Source of the DNA: Campylobacter lari
GTDB lineage: Bacteria > Campylobacterota > Campylobacteria > Campylobacterales > Campylobacteraceae
Length of the DNA stretch: 64,000 nt
Direction: 5' to 3'
NCBI RefSeq assembly: GCF_001017575.1
Contig: NZ_CP011372.1
Coordinates: 1,116,001 to 1,180,000 of the forward strand
Shown here piece after piece: positions 45,591 to 54,319 of this stretch; positions within the stretch are counted from its first letter, which is position 1, and the number at the start of each line of letters is the position of its first letter. A program made the position numbers and the translations under genes. Below the pieces are notes generated by a model. It was not told the DNA's origin and ran no database searches. It worked only from the letters and a program-made list of their open reading frames with translations.

Positions 45591-47662
45591 ATTTTTTCCC
45601 TTTTATTTGAAATTTGCTTTGTTATAAAAATACCCATAATGAGTAAGATTAAAACCATAAACTGAGGTATGATGCTCTCATAGTAAGGATAAATTCCAAG
45701 CCATAAAATTCCTTCAAAATCAAAAGGAAGTAAGCTTGGGGTGATAACCTTAGCTTCTATGAGCTCACCAATGCCTTTGCCTGTAAAGACAAAGACCATA
45801 TAAAAAATAATGTATGAAGTTATATAGAAAAATTGTTTTACTGGTATTTTTAAAGCACCAGCTTTTAATAAATAATAAAGTATGATAAGTATAATTAATC
45901 CACTAGCTAATCCTATAAATATAAAACTATAATCTATGCTTGTTTTTGCATCAAATAATAAAGCCTGATAAAAAAGAATAGTTTCAGCACCTTCTCTATA
46001 TACAGCTAAAAATACACTAAACCATAAGGTTTTTGCTGAATTATTAGAGATAGCTTCAACTGCTTGAGTTTTTACATAATTTGCCCATTTTTTATTTTGT
46101 GCATTTGATAAAAGCCAAAAACCTACATAAAATAATAATGCAACAGCCACAAGCATAGTAATGCCTTCTAGCAACTCTCTACTTTGCCCTGCTTGTTCTT
46201 TAAAAATCCATGAAATAAAAAATGCGGTTACAAAACTTAAAAACACTCCACTCCAAAGTGCTGAATATACTATATTTAAACGCTTTTTATTGCCACTTTG
46301 AACTAGGTATGAAACTATAGCTACAATGATAATTAAAGCTTCCAAACCCTCTCTTAAAATAATACCTAAAGCCCATATAAATAAAGACATAGGTGAGGAT
46401 TCTTGAATTTTATCTAAAGAGCCTTCTACTAAGGCACTAAGCTCGTCAAAATTTTGTTTTAATTCTTCTTTAGAAGCACTTGCTTTAATAAGCGCAACGC
46501 CTTTTGAAAAATAACTTTCTATTTTTAATTTCAAAGCGCTATCAATAGCACCAATTTTACTTTCCATACCACTTGCTTCAAAAATATCCAAATACACATT
46601 TTGTAAAGCATCTATGCTATTTAAATTAAATCCCTCATAATTTTGCAAAATATCATTAAGAGCAATTTTCATATCATCATATACTTTAGTATAGTTTTTA
46701 GTACTCATAGCACTCTCATCAAAACCTTTAACCTGAAGTAAAGCTAATTCTTCTTTAGGCAATGCTAAAAACGCTTCATATAATAAATCTGATATATTTG
46801 AAATTTCATCTCTAATAGTTTTTTCATCTAAAGTATTAGCGTTGATTTTTCTTATAATAGTTCTAAGTTTAGTTTGAATTTTTTTATCCACCCCTGCCTT
46901 AGTATATCTTGCTACTAAAACTTCTACTTTTGAATTTCTATAATCTTCAAACAATGCTGATTGAATCAAATCTTTAGCTTTTTGATAGTCTTTATTTACA
47001 AAAGCTAATGCAGCCTGATCAAGCTTTGAAATCATCGAATCCATTAAAAATTGTAATCTTGCATCCAAAGCCGAAGCTTCTTGCAAAGCTAGCAATGCTT
47101 CATCTTTTTGAGTGCTTTGTTCCTGAGCAATCAAACTTTGAGTTGAATTTTGTGAAGTTTGTTCTTTAACATTCTCTTCAAGCAAAGCTGCAAACATTGC
47201 TTCAGCTTGTGCTTGACGCTCTTTTTCTGCTTTTAAAGACGAGCTTTCAGCTGCCTTTTTATCATAATTTACATCACTAGCTTCAGCTTTAAGTTGAAAG
47301 CCTTTTTCTAAAATAGGAACTATTTCATCTAAATCAAAATACAAACTACTAATCAAAGCTTCTATTTTAGAAAAATCTTCTTTATCTTTATATAGCTTTC
47401 TTAAATTAACAAATTTACGCTCCATAACAATGGCTTTTCTACCGACATTACGCCCAATAGAACCTTCCATGGTTTCAAAATGTTGAAAATAAGCATCTTC
47501 TGCCTTTTTTTTCGCTTCTAAATTTTTATTTTCTTTATATAAAATCATACTTTCATTTAAAATTTGCTTGATTGCTTGAGCTTCTTTTTGATAATCAATC
47601 TCTCTTGCATAAACAATAGAACAAAATAAAAAAATCATTAATAAACTTATTTTTCTAAACAC
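45587..47662 (-). CDS. ftr1: FTR1-family iron permease
   Basis: The protein of about 691 residues has a signal segment, a large periplasmic imelysin-like N-terminal region (about 20-400) rich in helices, and a C-terminal FTR1 permease with seven helices. The two iron motifs are LREGLEAL (about 436) and YREGAETI (about 562), the REXXE signatures. I place the start at the GTG at 47662, six bases after GGAG, rather than the upstream TTG that overlaps that site. It heads the operon and sits under two Fur-box-like dyads. It corresponds to Cj1658. Confidence 0.92.
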   Translation of the reverse strand: MFRKISLLMIFLFCSIVYAREIDYQKEAQAIKQILNESMILYKENKNLEAKKKAEDAYFQHFETMEGSIGRNVGRKAIVMERKFVNLRKLYKDKEDFSKIEALISSLYFDLDEIVPILEKGFQLKAEASDVNYDKKAAESSSLKAEKERQAQAEAMFAALLEENVKEQTSQNSTQSLIAQEQSTQKDEALLALQEASALDARLQFLMDSMISKLDQAALAFVNKDYQKAKDLIQSALFEDYRNSKVEVLVARYTKAGVDKKIQTKLRTIIRKINANTLDEKTIRDEISNISDLLYEAFLALPKEELALLQVKGFDESAMSTKNYTKVYDDMKIALNDILQNYEGFNLNSIDALQNVYLDIFEASGMESKIGAIDSALKLKIESYFSKGVALIKASASKEELKQNFDELSALVEGSLDKIQESSPMSLFIWALGIILREGLEALIIIVAIVSYLVQSGNKKRLNIVYSALWSGVFLSFVTAFFISWIFKEQAGQSRELLEGITMLVAVALLFYVGFWLLSNAQNKKWANYVKTQAVEAISNNSAKTLWFSVFLAVYREGAETILFYQALLFDAKTSIDYSFIFIGLASGLIILIILYYLLKAGALKIPVKQFFYITSYIIFYMVFVFTGKGIGELIEAKVITPSLLPFDFEGILWLGIYPYYESIIPQFMVLILLIMGIFITKQISNKREKI

Positions 47663-47672
47663 TATTTTCTCC

Positions 47673-47691
47673 AAAAATGATATTCATTTTT
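47673..47691. promoter_or_regulatory. Fur-box-like dyad at the ftr1 leader
   Basis: AAAAATGA-TAT-TCATTTTT is a perfect 8+3+8 dyad resembling the GATAAT/ATTATC Fur pattern. It lies 11 bases before the chosen ftr1 start, overlapping the start of the leader. Confidence 0.5.
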
Positions 47692-47732
47692 AAAATCATA
47701 GTCGCAAGTATAGTACTAGCTTTCTTAAATTT

Positions 47733-47754
47733 AGATAAACATTATCATTATTTA
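47733..47754. promoter_or_regulatory. Fur box upstream of the iron operon
   Basis: On the minus strand ATAAATAATGATAATGTTTA has a close match to the classic Fur sequence GATAATGATAATCATTATC. The ftr1/p19 genes of C. jejuni are Fur- and iron-repressed, which supports it. It is also 170-190 bases from the divergent dctA-like start. Confidence 0.65.
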
Positions 47755-47921
47755 TTTCATAATAAATCAGATGAAAATACTACAAAATGCTACTTTTATC
47801 TACAAAATAAGCTAAAAAATTCTTATTTTTAGGATTATTGTTTATTTTTTATTTATTTTAGTTATAAAAATAAGTTTTTCTTTGCTAGTATGTGTCGTTT
47901 TTAAATTATAAAGGAGTTTTT

Positions 47922-49298
47922 ATGATAGTAATTACCCATAAAAAACCAAGTAAAATCAAAAAAATGTTAAAAAATTTAGGTTTTTGGGTAATTATAGGAA
48001 TAATAGCTGGCATTAGCCTTGGCTTATTAGATAAAGAACTTGCATTAGCTAGTAAAATCGGGGTAGATTATTTTATACAAGCTTTAAAAATTCTCATAGG
48101 GCCTATTATATTTTTAACCATTGTTTTAGGAGTTGTTAGTCTTGAGAGTTTAAAGCAAGTTGGAAGTATAGGTGCTAAAGCTTTATTATACTTTGAAGTA
48201 GTGAGTACTTTTGCTTTAGCTATTGGTATTTTTATGGCAAATATTATGGGACCTGGAAAAGGAATGAATCTTGATCCAAGCACCTTAGATAAAGATAGCG
48301 TAGCTCAATTTGTTAATAAAAACATAGAAATAAGCGCGCAAAATGAGATTTTGCATATTTTAAAAGATGCTATACCTACTGACATCATCGCTGCTTTTAG
48401 CGAAGGAAAAACCTTGCAAATTTTAGTTATAGCTCTAGCTTGTGCTTTTATTGTTTCACTTATGAGGGTTGATGAGAGAAAAGCTATACAAAAAACCTTA
48501 GAAATAATGCAAAGCTTTGTTTTTAAAATTCTAGAAATTATTATGTATTTTTCTCCTATTGCTGCTTTTTCTGCGATGGCATTTTTAGTGGCAAAATATG
48601 GGCTTGATTCTTTATTAAATTTAGGATATTTGCTTGTTGTTATGCTATTTGCTTCTTTGCTTTTTATCTTTGGAGTTTTAGGACTTATTTGTTTTATTGC
48701 TAAAGTTAATATTTTTAAATTTATGCGTTTTATTTCAAGAGAAGTTTTGATAGTTTTTGCCACAAGCTCTAGTGAATCAGCACTAGCTCCACTTATGAGA
48801 AAACTTGAAAAAGCAGGAATTTCAAAGGCCACCGTGGGTTTAGTATTACCGACTGGGTATAGTTTCAATCTTGATTGTACTAATATTTATTTAGCTATGA
48901 GTTTGATTTTTCTTGCACAAGCTTTTAATGTAGAACTTTCTTTGATGCATGAAATTAGCATTTTAATCGTACTAATGATAGCTTCAAAAGGTGCTGTTGG
49001 TGTAACTGGTTCAGGTTTTATCATACTAGGAAGTACGCTGGCAGCTTTATCTAATATGCATATAGCAGAAGCTAACAATGGCTTAGGAGCAAGCTTGGGA
49101 GAGGTTTTACCTGTGGCTGCTATTTCTATACTTTTGGGTGTGGATAAATTTATGTCTGAAATTCGTGCGGTAGGAAATTTATGCGGTAATAGCGTAGCAG
49201 CTTTAATCGTAGCTATTTGGGATAAACAAATAGACTGGGAAAAATTCCGCTACGCTCTTGATAATCCTAAAGAATTTACAAATGCAGGTTTTGATTAA
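47922..49298 (+). CDS. dctA: Dicarboxylate/amino acid:cation symporter, DctA type
   Basis: The 458-residue carrier starts at the ATG behind AAGGAG; an in-frame upstream TTG/ATG has no ribosome site. It has the DAACS family signatures: serine-rich FATSSSESALAPLMRKLE (hairpin 1), PTGYSFNLDCTNIYLAM and SKGAVGVTGSGFIILGSTL. These match E. coli DctA (PTGYSFNLDGT). C4-dicarboxylates (succinate, fumarate, malate, aspartate) are the likely substrates; glutamate is possible. The motif has Cys in place of the usual Gly (NLDC). It corresponds to Cj1192 by recall of family, not of position. Confidence 0.82.
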   Translation: MIVITHKKPSKIKKMLKNLGFWVIIGIIAGISLGLLDKELALASKIGVDYFIQALKILIGPIIFLTIVLGVVSLESLKQVGSIGAKALLYFEVVSTFALAIGIFMANIMGPGKGMNLDPSTLDKDSVAQFVNKNIEISAQNEILHILKDAIPTDIIAAFSEGKTLQILVIALACAFIVSLMRVDERKAIQKTLEIMQSFVFKILEIIMYFSPIAAFSAMAFLVAKYGLDSLLNLGYLLVVMLFASLLFIFGVLGLICFIAKVNIFKFMRFISREVLIVFATSSSESALAPLMRKLEKAGISKATVGLVLPTGYSFNLDCTNIYLAMSLIFLAQAFNVELSLMHEISILIVLMIASKGAVGVTGSGFIILGSTLAALSNMHIAEANNGLGASLGEVLPVAAISILLGVDKFMSEIRAVGNLCGNSVAALIVAIWDKQIDWEKFRYALDNPKEFTNAGFD

Positions 49299-50152
49299 AA
49301 AACCTCTTTTTGTATTTTTTCTACATATTTTTCTCTTAACTTTTGAGTATAAAAACCTACTTTACCATCATTAATTACCTTGCTATCTGCTTTTATAACA
49401 CCCAAAATCAAAAAAGTAGCTGCAGAAATAAAGACCTCATCAGCTTCATATACTTCTTTCATACTAAAAGCTCTTTGATCTACTTTAAGATCAAGTTCTT
49501 TTGCAAATTTCAAGATATTTTTACGGCGAATTCCTGGTAAAATTTCATTAGAAAATGGCTTAGTGATTAAAGTTTTATCTTTTATAATAAAAGCTGAACT
49601 ACTAGAAGCTTCCGTTACTAAAGCATTTTCCACCATAAAAGCTTCAAAAACCTTAGCTTTTACAGCTTCCTCTTTTGCAAGACATTGAGCTAATAAAGAA
49701 ATTGATTTTATATCCCTTCTTTTCCATCTTAAATCAGCTGTTGAAATAACACTCACTCCGTTTTTAGCATGCTCATGCTCAATCACCTTGCATTCAAAAG
49801 CAAAAGCCATAATAGTAGGTTTTAACCCCTTTAAAAGAGCAAAATTTCTACTAGCAACCCCTCTAGTAACTTGCATGTAAAGTCCACCTTCTTTAAGAGA
49901 GTTTTTAATGATTAATTGCTCTAAAATATTTTCAAATTCTTCTTTTGTATAAGGAATTTGTAATTCAATTTGAGCCAAACTGCGCTCAAAACGCTCCCAA
50001 AATTCTTCCTTATCAGCTATTTTTGCATTTACCACAGGAACTACTTCATAAATTCCATCCCCAAAGATAAAACCTCTATCAAAAACACTCACTTTAGCTT
50101 CACTAGCTTTTACAAACTCATCATTTAAAAATACTATTTCCATTTCTTGCAT
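49295..50152 (-). CDS. dat: D-amino-acid (D-alanine) aminotransferase, PLP class IV
   Basis: The 285-residue enzyme is a fold-type IV aminotransferase. VFDRGFIFGDGIYEVVPV, RWKRRDIKSISLLAQCLAKEEA (PLP lysine and Lys/Arg region) and VTEASSSSAFII match D-alanine transaminases better than branched-chain ones. It would interconvert D-alanine and D-glutamate for peptidoglycan. A branched-chain or 4-amino-4-deoxychorismate lyase role is less likely. It starts behind GGAGG. Its 3' end overlaps the dctA-like stop by 4 bases. Confidence 0.82.
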   Translation of the reverse strand: MQEMEIVFLNDEFVKASEAKVSVFDRGFIFGDGIYEVVPVVNAKIADKEEFWERFERSLAQIELQIPYTKEEFENILEQLIIKNSLKEGGLYMQVTRGVASRNFALLKGLKPTIMAFAFECKVIEHEHAKNGVSVISTADLRWKRRDIKSISLLAQCLAKEEAVKAKVFEAFMVENALVTEASSSSAFIIKDKTLITKPFSNEILPGIRRKNILKFAKELDLKVDQRAFSMKEVYEADEVFISAATFLILGVIKADSKVINDGKVGFYTQKLREKYVEKIQKEVF

Positions 50153-50163
50153 AAACCCTCCTT

Positions 50164-51141
50164 TTAATCAAATAAATCAACAATATCTTTTGGCAAATCA
50201 AGCTGATTAGAATAATAAAAATACTTAGCTAAAACTAAAATTCCTATATAAAATTCTATCTTTTCATCCAAAAATTGCTCTATGTAAGCATGGGCATTTT
50301 GTATGATTTCTTTTGCTTTATATGGATTAGCTAAATAATAATCAAGTAAAGCTTCTACATTTTCATAATCATCATCAATCAAAGCAAAATGCTCATTTGG
50401 AACTAATTTTCCTTCCATAAACCAAGTTTCATAGCGCATTTTTGGAGCTAAAACTAACGAATTTGTTTTCATTGCCCACTTTAAGTTACTTGCTACATCA
50501 TTACCTTCTAGTGAAAGTAAAAATTTAAACTGAGTTTGATGGACTCTACTAATTTTAAAATTTAAATTCTTAATCCATTTTTCGGCTTGAATTTTTCTAC
50601 CACCAACATGAGCAATATCACAACGAGGATTATCAAAATACTTTTCAAAAAATTTAATACGATGAGGCTGATAAATCGCACCTCTAAAAAAAAGCAAGTC
50701 TTTCTTATCTTCAAATTGATTTTTATCTTGTATAAAATCAAAATGTCTGTTTTTATCTAATTTTAAAATGATGTTATTAAAACCATTTTTAACTGGTCTT
50801 GATTTAGCTATACTTGGATATTTAAGATTATAACTAATATCCCCAAAACCTTTAATCCACAAAAAATCATCATTAAAATATTTACTAATTGCATAAGCAT
50901 CATAAGCATAGGAAGTTTTTTTAAAAGGAAATTTTCCTATTTTTTCATAATTTTGAAAATTTTTTATATCAAAAAAATCATTTTGTAGATTGTAATAATT
51001 TAAGCGAGTAATAATATTATCTATATTTTTTGATTTTAAAATTTCTTTTAAAATATTTTGTAATTGATTTTGATAAATTTTTCTAGGTATGAAACTTTTA
51101 GCTATACCTTTTACATTCATCATAAATCTAGAATCTGCCAT
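50164..51141 (-). CDS. Glycosyltransferase family 90 (CAP10-like), surface polysaccharide
   Basis: The 325-residue protein has the GT90/CAP10 pattern: LLFFRGAIYQPHRIKFFEKY, the acceptor/nucleotide segment KFLLSLEGNDVASNLKWAMKTNSLVLAP, and YETWFMEGKLVPNEHFALIDDDYENV near the C-terminus. Bacterial members add xylose or glucose-type sugars to lipooligosaccharide or capsule. No LOS cluster is nearby, so it is a stand-alone, probably accessory gene. It begins 11 bases before the dat gene and may be read with it. Confidence 0.78.
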   Translation of the reverse strand: MADSRFMMNVKGIAKSFIPRKIYQNQLQNILKEILKSKNIDNIITRLNYYNLQNDFFDIKNFQNYEKIGKFPFKKTSYAYDAYAISKYFNDDFLWIKGFGDISYNLKYPSIAKSRPVKNGFNNIILKLDKNRHFDFIQDKNQFEDKKDLLFFRGAIYQPHRIKFFEKYFDNPRCDIAHVGGRKIQAEKWIKNLNFKISRVHQTQFKFLLSLEGNDVASNLKWAMKTNSLVLAPKMRYETWFMEGKLVPNEHFALIDDDYENVEALLDYYLANPYKAKEIIQNAHAYIEQFLDEKIEFYIGILVLAKYFYYSNQLDLPKDIVDLFD

Positions 51142-51271
51142 TTTTCTTCCGTTTTGATATTAAAATAACATAAATTTTATCACAAGATTTCATTTACAAG
51201 ACTTAAAATTTTAGTTTATTTAAAAACAAAAATGTTAAAATCACAAAAATCACAAACTAACTGGGTAAAAA

Positions 51272-51763
51272 ATGAAAATACAAGAATTTATCTTAAACTT
51301 TATTTTTAAAGTTTCAAATCAACCTGTTAATTTAAAGGATTTACTAGAAGCAAATGCCTTGCTTAATGAGGGCATGATGATAGATCCTGCAAAATTAAAT
51401 TTTAAATTTAAGGTGTTTAATTCTTATCTTATTTATGCATTTTTTTGTATAGCTATTTTAGTTCCTATGCTTATCATTAGTCATTATTTTTTAACAATTA
51501 TTGATTTTCATATTAGTATTTTAAGTGCTATTTTTGTCACTGCTTGTGTTTTTATTGGCTATGATATTTTTAAAATTTATACTAGAAAAATTATTAGTAA
51601 AAGATTGCTAAAAAAAGCTTGGGCTTTACATTTTCCATATTTTGCTTATGAAAAATACTCAAAAATAGCAGAAAATATCTACAATCAAGCTATCAAAGAA
51701 GAAATCCCAAAAAATCAACTTGAGCAATATGTTTTAGAAAAAATCATTCAAACACAAGATTAA
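51272..51763 (+). CDS. Small integral membrane protein
   Basis: The 163-residue protein has two transmembrane helices (about 50-73 and 79-100) between a soluble N-terminal part and a C-terminal basic cytoplasmic part (YTRKIISKRLLKKAW). No family recognised. Its 3' end overlaps that of the opposite FtsL-like gene. It corresponds to Cj0691 by recall. Function unknown. Confidence 0.65.
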   Translation: MKIQEFILNFIFKVSNQPVNLKDLLEANALLNEGMMIDPAKLNFKFKVFNSYLIYAFFCIAILVPMLIISHYFLTIIDFHISILSAIFVTACVFIGYDIFKIYTRKIISKRLLKKAWALHFPYFAYEKYSKIAENIYNQAIKEEIPKNQLEQYVLEKIIQTQD

Positions 51764-52677
51764 TCTAAAAAGTCTAAAACCTGATTTTGAAAATACAGTG
51801 CTTCAAGCTGTCTTTTAAGTTCTTTGTTTTCTTCATCTAAAACAAGTTCTTGCGATCTTAAATCTGCTATATCTCTACTTACATAATAAATTTGATTTCT
51901 AATATAAATTTGTGGGAAAAATATCAACAAAGCAAATGCTATCATTAAACCTGCGTATAATAAATTTTTAGGACTTAAATTTTTATTTTCCTCGCTTACT
52001 ATACTGTCTAAAAGCTCGTATTTATCTTCTTGATTATATTCTTGGTTTTCTTCAAGTCTTACTTTTTCTTCTAAAATTTTTTGCTCTTGTTTGGCTAATT
52101 TTTCTTTTTCTTTTAATTCTTCTTGAGCTTTTTTTATTTTTTCTTGTTCGATTTTTTTTTGCTCTTTTAATTCTTGCTTGAGCTTGGCCTTTTCTTTTCT
52201 TTTTTCTTTTAAATCTTGAAATTTTGAAGCGACAAAGACATTACTTTGAGTAAGAATTTTAGATATTTGAATAGAATCTTTATTTTCTTGCTTTTTTTCT
52301 ATTTTTTTAACTTCTTGTATTGATTTATTATTAATTGCTTTAGAATTTGCAATATTTTTTTTATCAAATTTTTCTTTTTGTTTTTTGAAAAAATTAAGTT
52401 GTAATTTAAAAGGTTTTTTTTCTTCTAATTTAACATTAATCAAATCTTCTTTTAAATAAATAGCGGATTGTTTTTTAGGTTTTTCTTCATATTCTTCATC
52501 AAAATCTGTAAATTTAGGTCTTTTTTTACGTTGTATTCTATTTTTTAATATACGATCACTTTCATTGAAATTTTGCTCATATTCTTCATAAGGCCTACCT
52601 TCTTTAATAGCCCTAGAATATTTCAACATTTTTTCACGTATATTTTGTTTTTCTTTTAAAAAATCATCTTCAACCAT
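51760..52677 (-). CDS. FtsL-like division protein with a long charged N-terminal extension
   Basis: The 305-residue protein has one transmembrane helix near the C-terminus (about 238-257), followed by a ~45-residue leucine-zipper-like segment (VSRDIADLRSQELVLDEENKELKRQLEAL). Placement directly after rsmH (mraW) is the classical ftsL position. The N-terminal ~235 residues are cytoplasmic, highly charged, with a Lys/Glu coiled coil at about 150-210; ordinary FtsL has a short tail. Identification as FtsL is inferred from topology and synteny. It corresponds to Cj0692c by recall. Confidence 0.6.
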   Translation of the reverse strand: MVEDDFLKEKQNIREKMLKYSRAIKEGRPYEEYEQNFNESDRILKNRIQRKKRPKFTDFDEEYEEKPKKQSAIYLKEDLINVKLEEKKPFKLQLNFFKKQKEKFDKKNIANSKAINNKSIQEVKKIEKKQENKDSIQISKILTQSNVFVASKFQDLKEKRKEKAKLKQELKEQKKIEQEKIKKAQEELKEKEKLAKQEQKILEEKVRLEENQEYNQEDKYELLDSIVSEENKNLSPKNLLYAGLMIAFALLIFFPQIYIRNQIYYVSRDIADLRSQELVLDEENKELKRQLEALYFQNQVLDFLD

Positions 52678-52680
52678 TAT

Positions 52681-53598
52681 TTACCTAAAATAAAAAATTC
52701 TCATTTTTGCACAACTTGATCTGCTATTATAGCTTATTTCTTCTTTGGAGGCACTTATAGCTTTTTTACTTAAAATTTTCCCAAGACTATGTCCTTTGCC
52801 ACATTCACATTTTATAGCTCTTTCATCACAAATACAGTCTTTTTCCCATCTTTTAAAAGTATTTTTTACTATCCTATCTTCCAAAGAATGAAAGCTAATA
52901 ATAGCTAATTTACAATCTTTTAATTTTGCTTTTTCTATATTTTCAAGTAAGGATTTTAACTCACCAAGTTCATTATTTACTTCTATGCGTAAAGCCTGAA
53001 ACACAAGCAAAGCTAAAGATACATTGCGTCCTTTTAACTTAGCATTTCCTATAATTTGGCTTAATTCTTTTGCACTTACAATCTCTTTTTGACTTCTTGC
53101 ATTGATAATTTTTTGAGCAAGCATTGAAGCAACCGGTGTTAAATCTCCATAGTCTTTAAAAATTTGCTCCAAAGCTTCCTTGCTGTAAAAATTAACTACT
53201 TCTTTAGCGCTTAAAGGATTATTTTGATCCATTCTCATATCTAAAAAATCAGAATTTAGTGAAAAACCTCTATCATTTTTATCAAGTTGCAAAGAAGATA
53301 CACCAATATCAGCTAAAATTCCTCTTAAGTTTTGCGTTGAAATTTGAGTTAAAATATCTTTAAAACCTATATGGTTAAAACTTACCCTATCTTGAAAATT
53401 TTTTAAAAAATCTTTAGAAAAATTTAAAGCTTCTAAATCTTTATCACAAGCAATTAATCTTAGTTTCTCATGGGCTTGTAATAATGCTTTAGAATGTCCT
53501 CCATAACCCAAAGTACAATCTAAAAAATCTCCACCATCAAAATCATCAAAAGCATCTAAAACTTCTTGCAATAAAACAGGAATATGTGGACTTTGCAA
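52681..53598 (-). CDS. rsmH: 16S rRNA (cytosine-1402-N4) methyltransferase
   Basis: The 305-residue SAM-dependent methyltransferase has HIPVLLQEVLD, the SAM loop LDCTLGYGGHSKALL, ADIGVSSLQLDKNDRGFSL and ISFHSLEDRIVKNTF. The start is TTG at 53598, behind AAAGG; no ATG is available. The next gene is the FtsL-like gene (3-base gap). Confidence 0.95.
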   Translation of the reverse strand: MQSPHIPVLLQEVLDAFDDFDGGDFLDCTLGYGGHSKALLQAHEKLRLIACDKDLEALNFSKDFLKNFQDRVSFNHIGFKDILTQISTQNLRGILADIGVSSLQLDKNDRGFSLNSDFLDMRMDQNNPLSAKEVVNFYSKEALEQIFKDYGDLTPVASMLAQKIINARSQKEIVSAKELSQIIGNAKLKGRNVSLALLVFQALRIEVNNELGELKSLLENIEKAKLKDCKLAIISFHSLEDRIVKNTFKRWEKDCICDERAIKCECGKGHSLGKILSKKAISASKEEISYNSRSSCAKMRIFYFR

Positions 53599-53623
53599 AA
53601 TAAACCTTTAAAATATTTTTTAG

Positions 53624-53629
53624 TATAAT
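53624..53629 (+). promoter_or_regulatory. -10 element upstream of the aldolase-fold gene
   Basis: TATAAT lies 31 bases before the ATG at 53660; AAGG precedes that ATG by 6 bases. It lies in the short divergent space with rsmH. Confidence 0.5.
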
Positions 53630-53659
53630 ATCTTAGTTAAGTTTAAAACAAGGTTTTTG

Positions 53660-54238
53660 ATGAATAAAGAAAATATCATTTCTCAAATTAAAATACTTTC
53701 TACTTCAATGTTTAAAAAAAATTTTTTTGGAATTTGTCACGGCTCTGTTTCAGCTAAATTATCTCAAGGATCATTTATTATCAATAAAAATAATGCGTTT
53801 TTAAATCAACTAGATGAAAAAAATCTAAGTATTTTAAAATTTGCAAAAGATTATAGCTGGGATGAAGCTAGTAGCGATTCTGAAATCCATAAAAGTATAT
53901 ATGAAAACATACCTGAAGCTAAATTTATATGTTTTGCTTGCCCAGCTTATACCTTATCCATGAGTTTAAATCATGATTTTATAACACCTCAAGATTATTT
54001 TGGTGAAATTTTTTTAGAAGAAATTCGAGTTTATAATCCCAAAAGTTATGAAGACTGGGAAGATAGATCACAAACTGAAATTTATCGCTCTATGCTAGAG
54101 CAAAAACAAAATTTTGTTGTTGTAAAAGGTTATGGCATCTTTGCTTATGGTAGAACAAGTTATGAATTAGGCAAAATTATAGATTTAATTGAAAATTCTT
54201 GCAAAATCATCCATTTAGCTGAAACAAATTTATCATAA
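53660..54238 (+). CDS. Class II aldolase/adducin-fold protein without the zinc ligands
   Basis: The 192-residue protein follows the class II aldolase fold: catalytic-type Glu in SSDSEIHKSIY (Glu75), a hinge ICFACPAYTLSMS, and VVVKGYGIFAYGRTSYELGKI near the C-terminus. The three zinc histidines of the family are replaced: the H-x-H is Phe92-x-Cys94, and the third is Tyr158 (GYG in place of GHG). It is therefore probably not a functional aldolase. It sits between rsmH and the ppiD-ftsA-ftsZ genes and has its own -10. Start ATG is preferred over a TTG one codon upstream. Confidence 0.7.
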   Translation: MNKENIISQIKILSTSMFKKNFFGICHGSVSAKLSQGSFIINKNNAFLNQLDEKNLSILKFAKDYSWDEASSDSEIHKSIYENIPEAKFICFACPAYTLSMSLNHDFITPQDYFGEIFLEEIRVYNPKSYEDWEDRSQTEIYRSMLEQKQNFVVVKGYGIFAYGRTSYELGKIIDLIENSCKIIHLAETNLS

Positions 54239-54319
54239 TCTTTTAAAATTAATTTTTTATTAATCACAAATTATCTATAATTTATGGTTTAATTTATTTA
54301 ATTATGGATTGGGGTTAAA

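Noticed and set aside
47892-47921. Upstream in-frame start for the dctA-like gene
   Set aside because: No ribosome site and it includes the AAGGAG that serves the ATG at 47922.
49295-50152. Branched-chain aminotransferase IlvE
   Set aside because: The substrate-loop stretches match D-amino-acid transaminases better; length is 285 rather than ~305.
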